From: Actinoplanes sp040639655
Lineage (GTDB): Bacteria > Actinomycetota > Actinomycetes > Mycobacteriales > Micromonosporaceae
Assembly (NCBI RefSeq): GCF_040639655.1
Contig: NZ_JBFAAI010000003.1
Span: 496,001-560,000 of the forward strand
Direction of reading: 5' to 3'
Length of the DNA stretch: 64,000 nt
Under the pieces are notes generated by a model. It was not told the origin of the DNA. It searched no databases and worked only from the letters and a program-made list of their open reading frames with translations. This document shows, in pieces, positions 7,945 through 15,208 of the stretch (its first letter is position 1; each line of letters opens with the position of its first letter). The translations under genes and the position numbers were made by a program.

Positions 7945-8463
7945 ATGGGGACGATGACGACGAACCCGTGGCTCGCCGGCCCGTCCCCGACCCGCCGACT
8001 CGACCGGGACCGGCTCGAGGAACGCATCCTCAACCTGCTCTCCTCGCAGAACATGTGCGTGCTGGCCACCACGGCGCCGGACGGCAGCCCGGCCGCCACC
8101 CCGGTCCGCTACTTCCACCTCGGCCTCGAGATCGTCTTCACGGCGCTCGGCAGCTCACCGAAGATGCGCAACCTGCGCGCCGACCCGCGCGTCTCGGCCG
8201 GCGTCTTCGCCCCGCTCGTCGGCCAGGCCAGCAGCCGCGGCGCCCAGTTCTTCGGCACCGCCCGCATCCTCGAACCCGGCGACCCGGGCTTCGACGACTA
8301 CTGGCCGGCCGTGCGCTGGCAGTCCGACCACGTGGAACGCTCCCGGTCACTGGACGAGCCACCACTCGGCACGATCGGCGTCATCACCCCGGACCGCATC
8401 GTCTACACCGAGCACTGGCTGCGCCGCGAGGGATACGCCCCGCGACAGATCCTCAAACCCTGA
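7945..8463 (+). CDS. PPOX-fold flavin/F420-type oxidoreductase
   Basis: About 172 aa with a split-barrel pyridoxamine-phosphate-oxidase-like fold: LSSQNMCVLATTAPDGSPAA, TPVRYFHLGLEIVFT, KMRNLRADPRVSAGVF and AQFFGTARILE follow the order of flavin-binding strands in this family. Cofactor (FMN or F420) and substrate cannot be read from the sequence. Start is uncertain: ATG at 7945 or 7954; neither has a good ribosome site and a perfect hairpin ends at 7941. The 3' end overlaps the convergent NADAR gene by 11 bp. Confidence 0.75.
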   Translation: MGTMTTNPWLAGPSPTRRLDRDRLEERILNLLSSQNMCVLATTAPDGSPAATPVRYFHLGLEIVFTALGSSPKMRNLRADPRVSAGVFAPLVGQASSRGAQFFGTARILEPGDPGFDDYWPAVRWQSDHVERSRSLDEPPLGTIGVITPDRIVYTEHWLRREGYAPRQILKP

Positions 8464-9004
8464 GTTCCTCGCGGACCCGCATGAGGGCGAAACCCAGGAG
8501 ATTGAGACCACGCCAGCGGTACGGGTCAGCCGCGCGCGGATCATCGTCGGCCAGTCCGATGCCCCAGATGCGGTCCAGCGGGCTCGCCTCGACCAGTACC
8601 CGGCTCCCCGTGGTCAGCAGGTAGTCGTGCAGCTCCGGGTCGGCGCGGAACTTGGCCAGGTTGCCGGCGACCACGATCGCGGTGCGGTGCTCGTCCCAAA
8701 TTTCCTGATCGAAACCGGCCACGCGGCCACCGAGCTTCTTGGCCTCGTGCGGATGCCGGGCGGCGAGGACACGACCGGCCATCGTCTCGTCCCCGAAGAG
8801 GACCGCCTTGCGCCACATCATGTAGTGCTCGGCCGATGCGAACGTGCGGCCGTCGGCTTCGAACGTCCCCGGCCACCACTGGCTCAGGCAACCACGGCCG
8901 ACACTGCCGTCGCGTTCCCGGTCGTGTTTCCAGAAGTACAGGTATTTGAGCCGCTCCCCCGCCGCCACGGCGGTGGCGAGGTCGGCGACGCTGCGGATCG
9001 ACAT
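8453..9004 (-). CDS. NADAR-family (YbiA-like) N-glycosidase
   Basis: 183 aa from ATG 9004; an upstream ATG at 9046 would add 14 low-complexity residues. Family motifs are clear: LKYLYFWKH, CLSQWWPGTFEADGRTFAS, AEHYMMWRKAVLFGD, WDEHRTAIVVAGNLAKF and SPLDRIWGIGL ending with WRGLNLLGFALM. Characterised YbiA/RibX-type members hydrolyse N-glycosidic bonds of reactive riboflavin-pathway intermediates, and other NADAR proteins remove ADP-ribose from nucleic acid or protein. Either damage control or ADP-ribosyl removal is possible here. It overlaps the PPOX gene tail to tail. Confidence 0.85.
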   Translation of the reverse strand: MSIRSVADLATAVAAGERLKYLYFWKHDRERDGSVGRGCLSQWWPGTFEADGRTFASAEHYMMWRKAVLFGDETMAGRVLAARHPHEAKKLGGRVAGFDQEIWDEHRTAIVVAGNLAKFRADPELHDYLLTTGSRVLVEASPLDRIWGIGLADDDPRAADPYRWRGLNLLGFALMRVREELRV

Positions 9005-9059
9005 GTCCGCAGAGTCTGCCGCCGCGCCGCGTCCCGCGCCTGTCATTTACGGCCGCCGC

Positions 9060-10094
9060 TCAGCCCGCGAAGCGGGGGCTGCGGGCCATCGCGCGGTAGG
9101 CGGCCAGGGACGCGTCGTCGGTGTCGAAGCGGAAGTTGTGGTCGGTACCCTCCTGGATGTCGGTGTCGAACCATACGACCGCACCGACCTGCGGGGTGTC
9201 CTCCACCCATGACCGCAGCCGCTTGATGTACCGCGTCCTGTCGCGCACCGCGGCGGTCTCGCTCAGGATGATCGGCTTGCGGCTGCCGTACATCGCGGTG
9301 ACCGGGTGGAACAGGGTGGCCGGCGACTCGTCGTAGAAGTTGTAGCCGGAGATGCCGACCCAGTCGACGTAGTCGTCGCCGGGGTAGTAGCGCTGCACCC
9401 GGTTCCAGCTCTCCGCCGGAGACGAGTTCCAGTTGGGACTCCAGACCCAGGACACGTTGGTGACGCCCTCACCGGCGAAGACGCGGTGCAGCCGGCGCCA
9501 GACCTTGACGTAGTCGCCGGCGTCGCGGCCGTTGCGGGCACCCGACCATGCGAACCAGTCGCCGTTCATCTCCCAGCCCCAGCGCAGCAGGATGGGGCGG
9601 CGCATGCCCTTGAGCGCCGCCGCGACCGAGCGGATGTTCGCGTCCGAGCCGCCGTCGAGGATCCCGGCCCAGGGTGCGCCGTGCCAGGAGACCATCAGGA
9701 CGCTGTCGCCGGCGATGTCCGGCTCGGACGCGGGCACGTATTCGTCCCACGGGTAGAACCGGTGGACGATGCGCTGTTCCCGGCCGAGCTGCCCGCGGCG
9801 CAGGGCCAGGCTCTGCCGCAGGGTGCGCCGGCCGAGGGCCAGGTACGACCCGAGCATCACCGTGCCGCCGGGAGCCGGGACGGCACCGCCGCGGGCGTCA
9901 CCGGCCGGGGCCGGTAGAGCGGGTGAAGCCGGTGGAGCGGGTGACGCGGCAGTGGGTCCCGGAGACGGGCTCGTGGCCGCCGGTGAGGGTGACGGCGGGG
10001 CGGCCGCCGGTACCGGAGCGGGCGGTTCCGCCTCGGTGCCGCAGGCGGCCAGGCCGGTGAGCCCGGCCAGGGACAGCAGCTGACGGCGCTTCAC
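9060..10094 (-). CDS. GH26-like glycoside hydrolase lipoprotein
   Basis: 344 aa. The N-terminus MKRRQLLSLAGLTGLAACG is a lipoprotein signal with lipobox LAAC, so the protein should be anchored outside the membrane. A Pro/Ala/Ser linker spans about residues 22-75. The catalytic domain shows RRPILLRWGWEMNGDWFAW, where the Glu fits the GH26 acid/base, WVWSPNWNSSP, WVGISGYNFYDES, and KPIILSETAAV, where the Glu fits the nucleophile. GH26 enzymes are mainly beta-mannanases, but many actinobacterial relatives have unknown beta-glycan substrates. It is preceded leftward by NADAR with a 55-bp gap and is probably transcribed alone. Confidence 0.82.
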   Translation of the reverse strand: MKRRQLLSLAGLTGLAACGTEAEPPAPVPAAAPPSPSPAATSPSPGPTAASPAPPASPALPAPAGDARGGAVPAPGGTVMLGSYLALGRRTLRQSLALRRGQLGREQRIVHRFYPWDEYVPASEPDIAGDSVLMVSWHGAPWAGILDGGSDANIRSVAAALKGMRRPILLRWGWEMNGDWFAWSGARNGRDAGDYVKVWRRLHRVFAGEGVTNVSWVWSPNWNSSPAESWNRVQRYYPGDDYVDWVGISGYNFYDESPATLFHPVTAMYGSRKPIILSETAAVRDRTRYIKRLRSWVEDTPQVGAVVWFDTDIQEGTDHNFRFDTDDASLAAYRAMARSPRFAG

Positions 10095-10331
10095 GGGCTT
10101 CTCCTGCCGTCCGACGGTGGTGACCGCAGGCGATCATGCCCCCGAGGGCAGCCGTCCCGTCTCCACCGAACGGGTCATGAGCTGCGGCGCTGTTCGGCTG
10201 AACGGTGCGATTCGGTTGGGCCGAAAGGACCACCGCCGCCGGTTCTCCTGCCCGGCGTACCGCTCGCGCGTAGGTTTTTCATCGCCGGGACGCCATGCCG
10301 GCGCCCCGGGAATCACGGGGAGGAAAGTGTC

Positions 10332-10676
10332 ATGAACCTTCGTAAGAGCTGCGCCATGGCCGCCGGAACCCTGTTCCTGGCCACCGCCGGAATCGCCGTC
10401 ACGACGACGCCGGCAATCGCAACACCGACGCCCGCCGGGCAGACCGTTGCCTCGGCCGATCCGTGGCCGCCGAAGCCGGGCAAGCCATTCCGGCAGGGCT
10501 TCCGGGACGGCCGCAAGGACGGCTGGCGCGAGGCCCGCAGCGAGTGCCTGAACCCGAACAGGGCACAGATGAGGCTGAAGAACCTGTACGAGAACCCGGA
10601 GACCGCCTACATGCGCGGGTACGGGGAAGGCTGGAAACGCGGCTACGCCGAGGGCTACGAGGAATTCTGCTACTGA
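10332..10676 (+). CDS. Small secreted protein, unknown family
   Basis: 114 aa with a clear signal peptide (MNLRKSCAMAAGTLFLATAG through TTTPAIA, AxA cleavage). The mature part, about 83 residues, has a repeated helix-like pattern: FRQGFRDGRKDGWREARSEC and YMRGYGEGWKRGYAEGYEEF, each with G-x3-G-x3 spacing of aromatic and basic residues. Two Cys remain in the mature chain and could form one disulfide. GGGAGGA lies 8 bases upstream of the ATG. Not recognised; the RxGYxxGxxxGY pattern resembles short glycine-aromatic repeats seen in several small exported proteins. A bidirectional-looking hairpin follows. Confidence 0.8.
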   Translation: MNLRKSCAMAAGTLFLATAGIAVTTTPAIATPTPAGQTVASADPWPPKPGKPFRQGFRDGRKDGWREARSECLNPNRAQMRLKNLYENPETAYMRGYGEGWKRGYAEGYEEFCY

Positions 10677-10685
10677 GTACGGCAG

Positions 10686-10720
10686 ACGTACCGGCCGGTC
10701 CACTGGGCCGGCCGGTACGT
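10686..10720. terminator. Bidirectional hairpin between convergent genes
   Basis: A perfect 13-bp inverted repeat (10686-10698 with 10708-10720) with a 9-base loop lies between the small secreted protein gene (+) and the acyl-CoA ligase gene (-), 5 bases before the stop of the latter. It can serve both. Confidence 0.8.
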
Positions 10721-10724
10721 CGCC

Positions 10725-12551
10725 TCAGCCGCCGTAGAGCGCGCTGATCTCGTCGGCGTATCGGTCCTGGATGATGCGGCGCCGCAGCTTCAGCGTCGGG
10801 GTCAGCTCACCGGACTCCGGCGACCAGCCGTGGGGCAGGATCCGGAACGTCTTGACCTGCTCGGGGCGGGACAGCTTCGCGTTGGCGGCGGCCACCGCAC
10901 CCTCGATCTCGGCCCGCAGCACCGGCTCCCCGGCCAGTTCGGCGACGGTCGTCGCGGTCAGGCCCCGGGTCCGGGCCCACAGTGCGGTGGTCTCCTCGTC
11001 CAGGACGATCAGGGCGGTGACGTACGGCCGCCGGTCACCCACCGCCACGGCCTGGGCGATCAGCGGGTGCGCCCGCAGCAGGTTCTCGATCTGGGCGGGC
11101 GAGATGTTCTTCCCGCTCGAGTTGATGATGAGTTCCTTCTTGCGGTCGGTGATGGTCAGGAAACCGCCGGCGTCGAGCACGCCGACGTCACCGGTGGCCA
11201 GCCAGCCGTCGGCGTCGGTGACCGGGTCGATCCCGCCGTCGGCGCGCAGGTAGCCGGCGCAGACCAGGGGCCCGCGCACGAGGATCTCGCCGTCGGCGTC
11301 GACCTTGACCTCCATGCCGCCGTTGGGCCGGCCGACCGATCCGATACGGAAGTGCTCCGGCGTGTTGATCGTGGCCGTGCCGGTGGTCTCGGTCATGCCC
11401 CACACCTCGAGCACGTCGATGCCGATACCGGCCAGGTCGAGCAGCACCTCGACGGGGATCGGCGCGGCACCGCTGCCGGCCCAGAGCAGGTTGTCCATGC
11501 CGAGCTGGGCGCGCAGCGGCTTGAGGATCCGCGCGTCCATGGCGGCGTGCCGGGCGGCGAGCTCCGCCGGGATCTCCTGACCGCTCTCCCGCAGCCGGTG
11601 GACCTCGGTGGCCACGGCCCGGGCCGCGTCGACGGCGGCCCGCACCGGCGGTTCGGCCGCGGCGAGCCGGGCTTGCACGCCGGCGGCCATCTTCTCCCAG
11701 ATCCGGGGTACGCCGAAGAACGACACCGGACGCACCCGGACCAGTCCGGCGAGCAGCTGGGCCGGGTCGGGGCAGATGGTGACGTGCCCGGCCCGGTACA
11801 GCGGGTTGTAGATCCCGAGCATCCGTTCGGCGATGTGCGCGAGCGGCAGGTACGCCAGGGTGCCGGCGTGATCCGGGGTGACGATCGTGTTCTCCATGAC
11901 GACGCACTGGTAGAGCACATTGTGGTGGGTGAGTACGACACCTTTGGGGTCGCCGGTGGTGCCGGAGGTGTACAGCAGGGTGACCGGCTGCTCCGGTCGT
12001 ACCTCACGCCAGGTCTTCTCGAAGGCTTCCGGGTCGGCCCGGTGTGCGGCCGTGCCGCGGGCGGCGACGTGCCGCAGGGAGACCACCCGGCCGTCGTCGC
12101 CGCCGTCCCGGTCGACGACCACGACGTGCCGCAAGCCGGGCAGGCCGGCGATGATCGGTGACCATTTCCGCAGCGCCTCCTCGTTCTCCAGCACGACGAT
12201 CCCGGCGTTGCTGTGCCGGGCCAGGTATCGCAGCTGGTCGGCGGAGAGGGTGGCGTAGACGGTGGACGGGATCGCACCGAGGCAGGCGGCGGCCAGATCG
12301 ACCAGCCAGTGCTCGGGACGGCCGGACATCATGATCAGCAGGCGGTCGCCGGTGCCGAGCCCGAGATCGGCCAGACCGCGGGAGAGGACGGCCACCTCGT
12401 CGCGCACCTGTCGCCAGGTCAGCGTGTCCGCCGATCCGAGCAGGCTGAGGGCGGGCAGGTCGGGGAACTCGGTGGCGTTGCGGTGCAGCAGAGCGGGAGT
12501 CGTCAGTTCGCGAGCTGTGTCCGCGCATCGCTGCTCGAGGGCGGATTCCAT
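10725..12551 (-). CDS. fadD: Long-chain fatty-acid--CoA ligase
   Basis: 608 aa, the usual length of bacterial and eukaryote-like long-chain acyl-CoA synthetases (FadD15-type). ATP-binding P-loop LLYTSGTTGDPKGVV near residue 190, the linker-region motif WGMTETTG, ATGDVGVLDAGGFLTITDRK and the C-terminal ELTPTLKLRRR with the adenylation Lys are all visible. It activates free fatty acids as acyl-CoA at the membrane. AGGAGG precedes the ATG. It is transcribed away from the double TetR gene upstream, with a pair of palindromes (12598-12623) in front. The nearby thiolase and FadB genes point to fatty-acid degradation. Confidence 0.93.
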   Translation of the reverse strand: MESALEQRCADTARELTTPALLHRNATEFPDLPALSLLGSADTLTWRQVRDEVAVLSRGLADLGLGTGDRLLIMMSGRPEHWLVDLAAACLGAIPSTVYATLSADQLRYLARHSNAGIVVLENEEALRKWSPIIAGLPGLRHVVVVDRDGGDDGRVVSLRHVAARGTAAHRADPEAFEKTWREVRPEQPVTLLYTSGTTGDPKGVVLTHHNVLYQCVVMENTIVTPDHAGTLAYLPLAHIAERMLGIYNPLYRAGHVTICPDPAQLLAGLVRVRPVSFFGVPRIWEKMAAGVQARLAAAEPPVRAAVDAARAVATEVHRLRESGQEIPAELAARHAAMDARILKPLRAQLGMDNLLWAGSGAAPIPVEVLLDLAGIGIDVLEVWGMTETTGTATINTPEHFRIGSVGRPNGGMEVKVDADGEILVRGPLVCAGYLRADGGIDPVTDADGWLATGDVGVLDAGGFLTITDRKKELIINSSGKNISPAQIENLLRAHPLIAQAVAVGDRRPYVTALIVLDEETTALWARTRGLTATTVAELAGEPVLRAEIEGAVAAANAKLSRPEQVKTFRILPHGWSPESGELTPTLKLRRRIIQDRYADEISALYGG

Positions 12552-12597
12552 GAGCTGCCTCCTGGGGAGCCGCGGACGGGCGGGTATGGTGCGACGG

Positions 12598-12623
12598 TAA
12601 ACGCGCGTTAACTTCCCGGGAAG
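12598..12623. promoter_or_regulatory. Adjacent palindromes upstream of fadD
   Basis: TAAACGCGCGTTAA (12598-12611, one symmetric mismatch pair) directly abuts the perfect palindrome CTTCCCGGGAAG (12612-12623). They lie 47 bp upstream of the fadD start and just past the end of the double TetR gene. The spacing and symmetry suit operator sites for a TetR-type regulator; this is inferred. Confidence 0.5.
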
Positions 12624-12660
12624 GTACGAGGTGGATCCGGACTGACTTCCGTACCGATTG

Positions 12661-13866
12661 TCAGGCCCGGAGGACCGTCAGCATCAATCGCGTCAGGTGC
12701 TGGTCCATACCGGATCGGCGATCGGAGCGAACCAGCCGGCTCAGGTCGGTGGCCAGGTTCAGGGCGGCGTGCACCAGCACCCGCGCCTCCGGAACGGCCA
12801 GCCCGGAACGCAGGCGGACGAGCAGACGTACCCACTCCTCAACGTGCAGACGCTGCACCTTGCGCAGCTCATGCCGGTCAGCCTCGGGCAGGTTGTTATT
12901 CTCGGCGAGGTAGACCGAGACCAGGGCACTGCGTTCGAAGGTCAGCTCCACGTAGGACCGCACCATCCGCTCCAGCGCGTCCGCATCGCCGTCGGCACCG
13001 GCCAGGGCGGCGGCGGTCGTCTCGGCGACCCGCTCGGTGGCCCGGTAGAAGGCGGCCGCCAGGATGTCGGCCTTGCCGGGAAAGTAACGATAGACACTTG
13101 ATGCGTTGATCCCGGCGGCCCGGCCGATGTCCTCCACCCCCACCGCGTGGTAACCGTGCCGGTGGAACAGCTTGATCGACTCGGCCAGAAGGATCTCCCG
13201 GCGGGCCGTCATCCCCCTCACCGGCTCGGGTTCGGAGTGCCCGGTGGCGGGCAGCACCGGAGTGGCCGGCTCCTCGCTCAGCATCGCCCAGGCGACCCGC
13301 CGCAGGATCACCTCGGCCCGCCCACGCGCGATCGCCGCCCGGTGCGTGCCCAGACTGCCGAAGACGCTGAGCGCCGCACGCACCAGGGCATGCGCGTCCC
13401 GGCCGGACAACTCGGGACGCAACTCGCGCAGCGGGGCGGTCAGGCGTGCCGCCAGCGTGCCCAGCTCGGCCAGGAACTCCTCCCGGTGCTCCGGCTCCAG
13501 GTAGCGCCACTCCCACTGGTAGAGCCCGGCCACCCGGCGGTGCTCGACGGCCAACCGGGCCAGCACGGCGAGCAGTTCGTCCAGCCGCGCCCGCGGGTCG
13601 TCACGGCCGGACAGGTCGGTGGCGGCGCGTACCGCCTCGACGAGTTGACGGTTGGCGTGCACGAGCATCGCGTACTTGTTGGGGAAGTGCCGATAGATCG
13701 CCGGGCCGCTGATACCGACCGCGGTGGCGATCTCGTCCAGGCTGACACCGTGGTAACCGCGCTCGCAGAACATCTCCGCGGCGGCCAGGGCGAGCTGCGA
13801 CTTCCGGTTCTTCGGCCGCTTGCGGGCCCCGGCTGGGGCCGGCTCACCGGCCGCGGCGATGCTCAT
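12661..13866 (-). CDS. Double-domain TetR-family regulator
   Basis: 401 aa, about twice the usual TetR length, with two complete N-terminal-type DNA-binding domains. The first is near residues 20-65 (LAAAEMFCERGYHGVSLDEI, ISGPAIYRHFPNKYAML) and the second near 220-265 (SIKLFHRHGYHAVGVEDIG, INASSVYRYFPGKADIL), each followed by a helical ligand-binding part. Start ATG 13866 was chosen because a longer start (13926) reads through the promoter region. Tandem TetR proteins of this kind occur in actinobacteria beside lipid-catabolism genes. Divergent transcription from the thiolase-FadB operon and proximity to fadD suggest an acyl-CoA-responsive repressor of beta-oxidation (inference). Confidence 0.88.
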   Translation of the reverse strand: MSIAAAGEPAPAGARKRPKNRKSQLALAAAEMFCERGYHGVSLDEIATAVGISGPAIYRHFPNKYAMLVHANRQLVEAVRAATDLSGRDDPRARLDELLAVLARLAVEHRRVAGLYQWEWRYLEPEHREEFLAELGTLAARLTAPLRELRPELSGRDAHALVRAALSVFGSLGTHRAAIARGRAEVILRRVAWAMLSEEPATPVLPATGHSEPEPVRGMTARREILLAESIKLFHRHGYHAVGVEDIGRAAGINASSVYRYFPGKADILAAAFYRATERVAETTAAALAGADGDADALERMVRSYVELTFERSALVSVYLAENNNLPEADRHELRKVQRLHVEEWVRLLVRLRSGLAVPEARVLVHAALNLATDLSRLVRSDRRSGMDQHLTRLMLTVLRA

Positions 13867-13980
13867 GACGAACAGCGTAACGGTGATCTGTGGTTCGCCC
13901 GACCTTCGTCTCCGTATCCTTGACACCTAGCGGAAACATCGGCAAAAGTTAGCCGCAATTCGCATCCAGGGGAGCAGTCG
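13867..13980. promoter_or_regulatory. Divergent control region, double TetR / thiolase
   Basis: 114 bp between the divergent starts. TTGACA at 13920-13925 could be a rightward -35 element; no clear -10 stands at the optimal distance. No sequence identical to the fadD palindromes is present, so if the same repressor acts here its site must be degenerate. Confidence 0.4.
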
Positions 13981-15195
13981 ATGACGACCGAGGCCTATCT
14001 GTACGACGCCGTGCGCACCCCGCGCGGCCGGGGGAAGAAGACCGGATCCCTGCACCAGGTGAAACCCGTCTCACTCGTGGTGGGACTGATCGACGAGCTG
14101 CGCCGGCGCTACCCGGGCGTCGACCCGGCCGACATCGAGGACGTGGTTCTCGGCGTCGTGTCCCCGATCGGCGACCAGGGCGCCGACCTCGCCAAGACCG
14201 CGGCGCTCGCCGCCGGCCTGCCCTACGAGACGGCCGGTGTCCAGCTCAACCGCTTCTGCGGCTCCGGGCTCGAGGCGGTCAACATCGCGGCCCAGAAGAT
14301 CCGCTCCGGCTGGGAGGACCTGGTCCTCGCCGGCGGCGTCGAGTCGATGTCACGGGTGCCGATGGGTTCCGACGGCGGCGCCTGGGCGATGGACCCGGAC
14401 ACCGCGCTCAACACCGACTTCGTACCGCAGGGGATCAGCGCCGACCTGATCGCCACGCTCGACGGCTACCGCCGCGAGGACGTCGACGCGTTCGCCGTCG
14501 GTTCCCAGCAGAAGGCCGCCAACGCCTGGAAGAACGGCTGGTTCGACCGCTCGGTGGTGCCGGTCCGTGACCGCAACGGCCTGCTGATCCTCGACCGCGA
14601 CGAGCACATCCGCGCGGACAGCACCGTGGAGAGCCTGGGCAAGCTGCCCGCCTCCTTCGCGGTGATCGGCGACCAGGGCGGGTTCGACGCGGTGGCGCTG
14701 CAGAAGTACCACTGGGTCGAGAAGATCAACCACGTGCACAGCGCGGGCAACTCGTCCGGGATCGTGGACGGCGCGGCGCTGGTCATGATCGGCTCGGAGC
14801 GGGCCGGGCAGCGGGCCGGCCTCACCCCGCGCGCCCGGATCGTGGCGGCCGCGCTCAGCGGCGCCGACCCGACCATCATGCTGACCGGCCCGGCGCCGGC
14901 CGCCCGCAAGGCTCTCGACAAGGCCGGCCTCACCGTCGACGACCTCGACCTCGTCGAGATCAACGAGGCGTTCGCGGCCGTCGTCCTGCACTTCATCGAG
15001 GACATGAAGCTCGATCCGGAGAAGGTCAACGTCAACGGCGGCGCGATCGCCATGGGCCACCCGCTGGGCGCGACCGGCGCCATGATCCTGGGCACCCTCG
15101 TCGACGAGCTCGAGCGGCGCGGCGGCCGGTACGGCCTGGCCACGCTCTGCATCGGCGGCGGCATGGGCATCGCCACCATCGTCGAACGGCTCTGA
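13981..15195 (+). CDS. fadA: Acetyl-CoA C-acyltransferase (thiolase)
   Basis: 404 aa, thiolase family, FadA type. The nucleophile Cys93 is in LNRFCGSGLEAVN, the catalytic His360 in IAMGHPLGATGAM and the acid/base Cys390 in LCIGGGMG. It cleaves 3-ketoacyl-CoA to acetyl-CoA plus shortened acyl-CoA in the last step of beta-oxidation. AGGGGAG is 6 bases before the ATG. The FadB-like gene follows after 13 bp, so the two form an operon encoding the trifunctional set. Divergent from the double TetR regulator. Confidence 0.95.
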   Translation: MTTEAYLYDAVRTPRGRGKKTGSLHQVKPVSLVVGLIDELRRRYPGVDPADIEDVVLGVVSPIGDQGADLAKTAALAAGLPYETAGVQLNRFCGSGLEAVNIAAQKIRSGWEDLVLAGGVESMSRVPMGSDGGAWAMDPDTALNTDFVPQGISADLIATLDGYRREDVDAFAVGSQQKAANAWKNGWFDRSVVPVRDRNGLLILDRDEHIRADSTVESLGKLPASFAVIGDQGGFDAVALQKYHWVEKINHVHSAGNSSGIVDGAALVMIGSERAGQRAGLTPRARIVAAALSGADPTIMLTGPAPAARKALDKAGLTVDDLDLVEINEAFAAVVLHFIEDMKLDPEKVNVNGGAIAMGHPLGATGAMILGTLVDELERRGGRYGLATLCIGGGMGIATIVERL

Positions 15196-15208
15196 GGGAG
15201 AAACTTCC

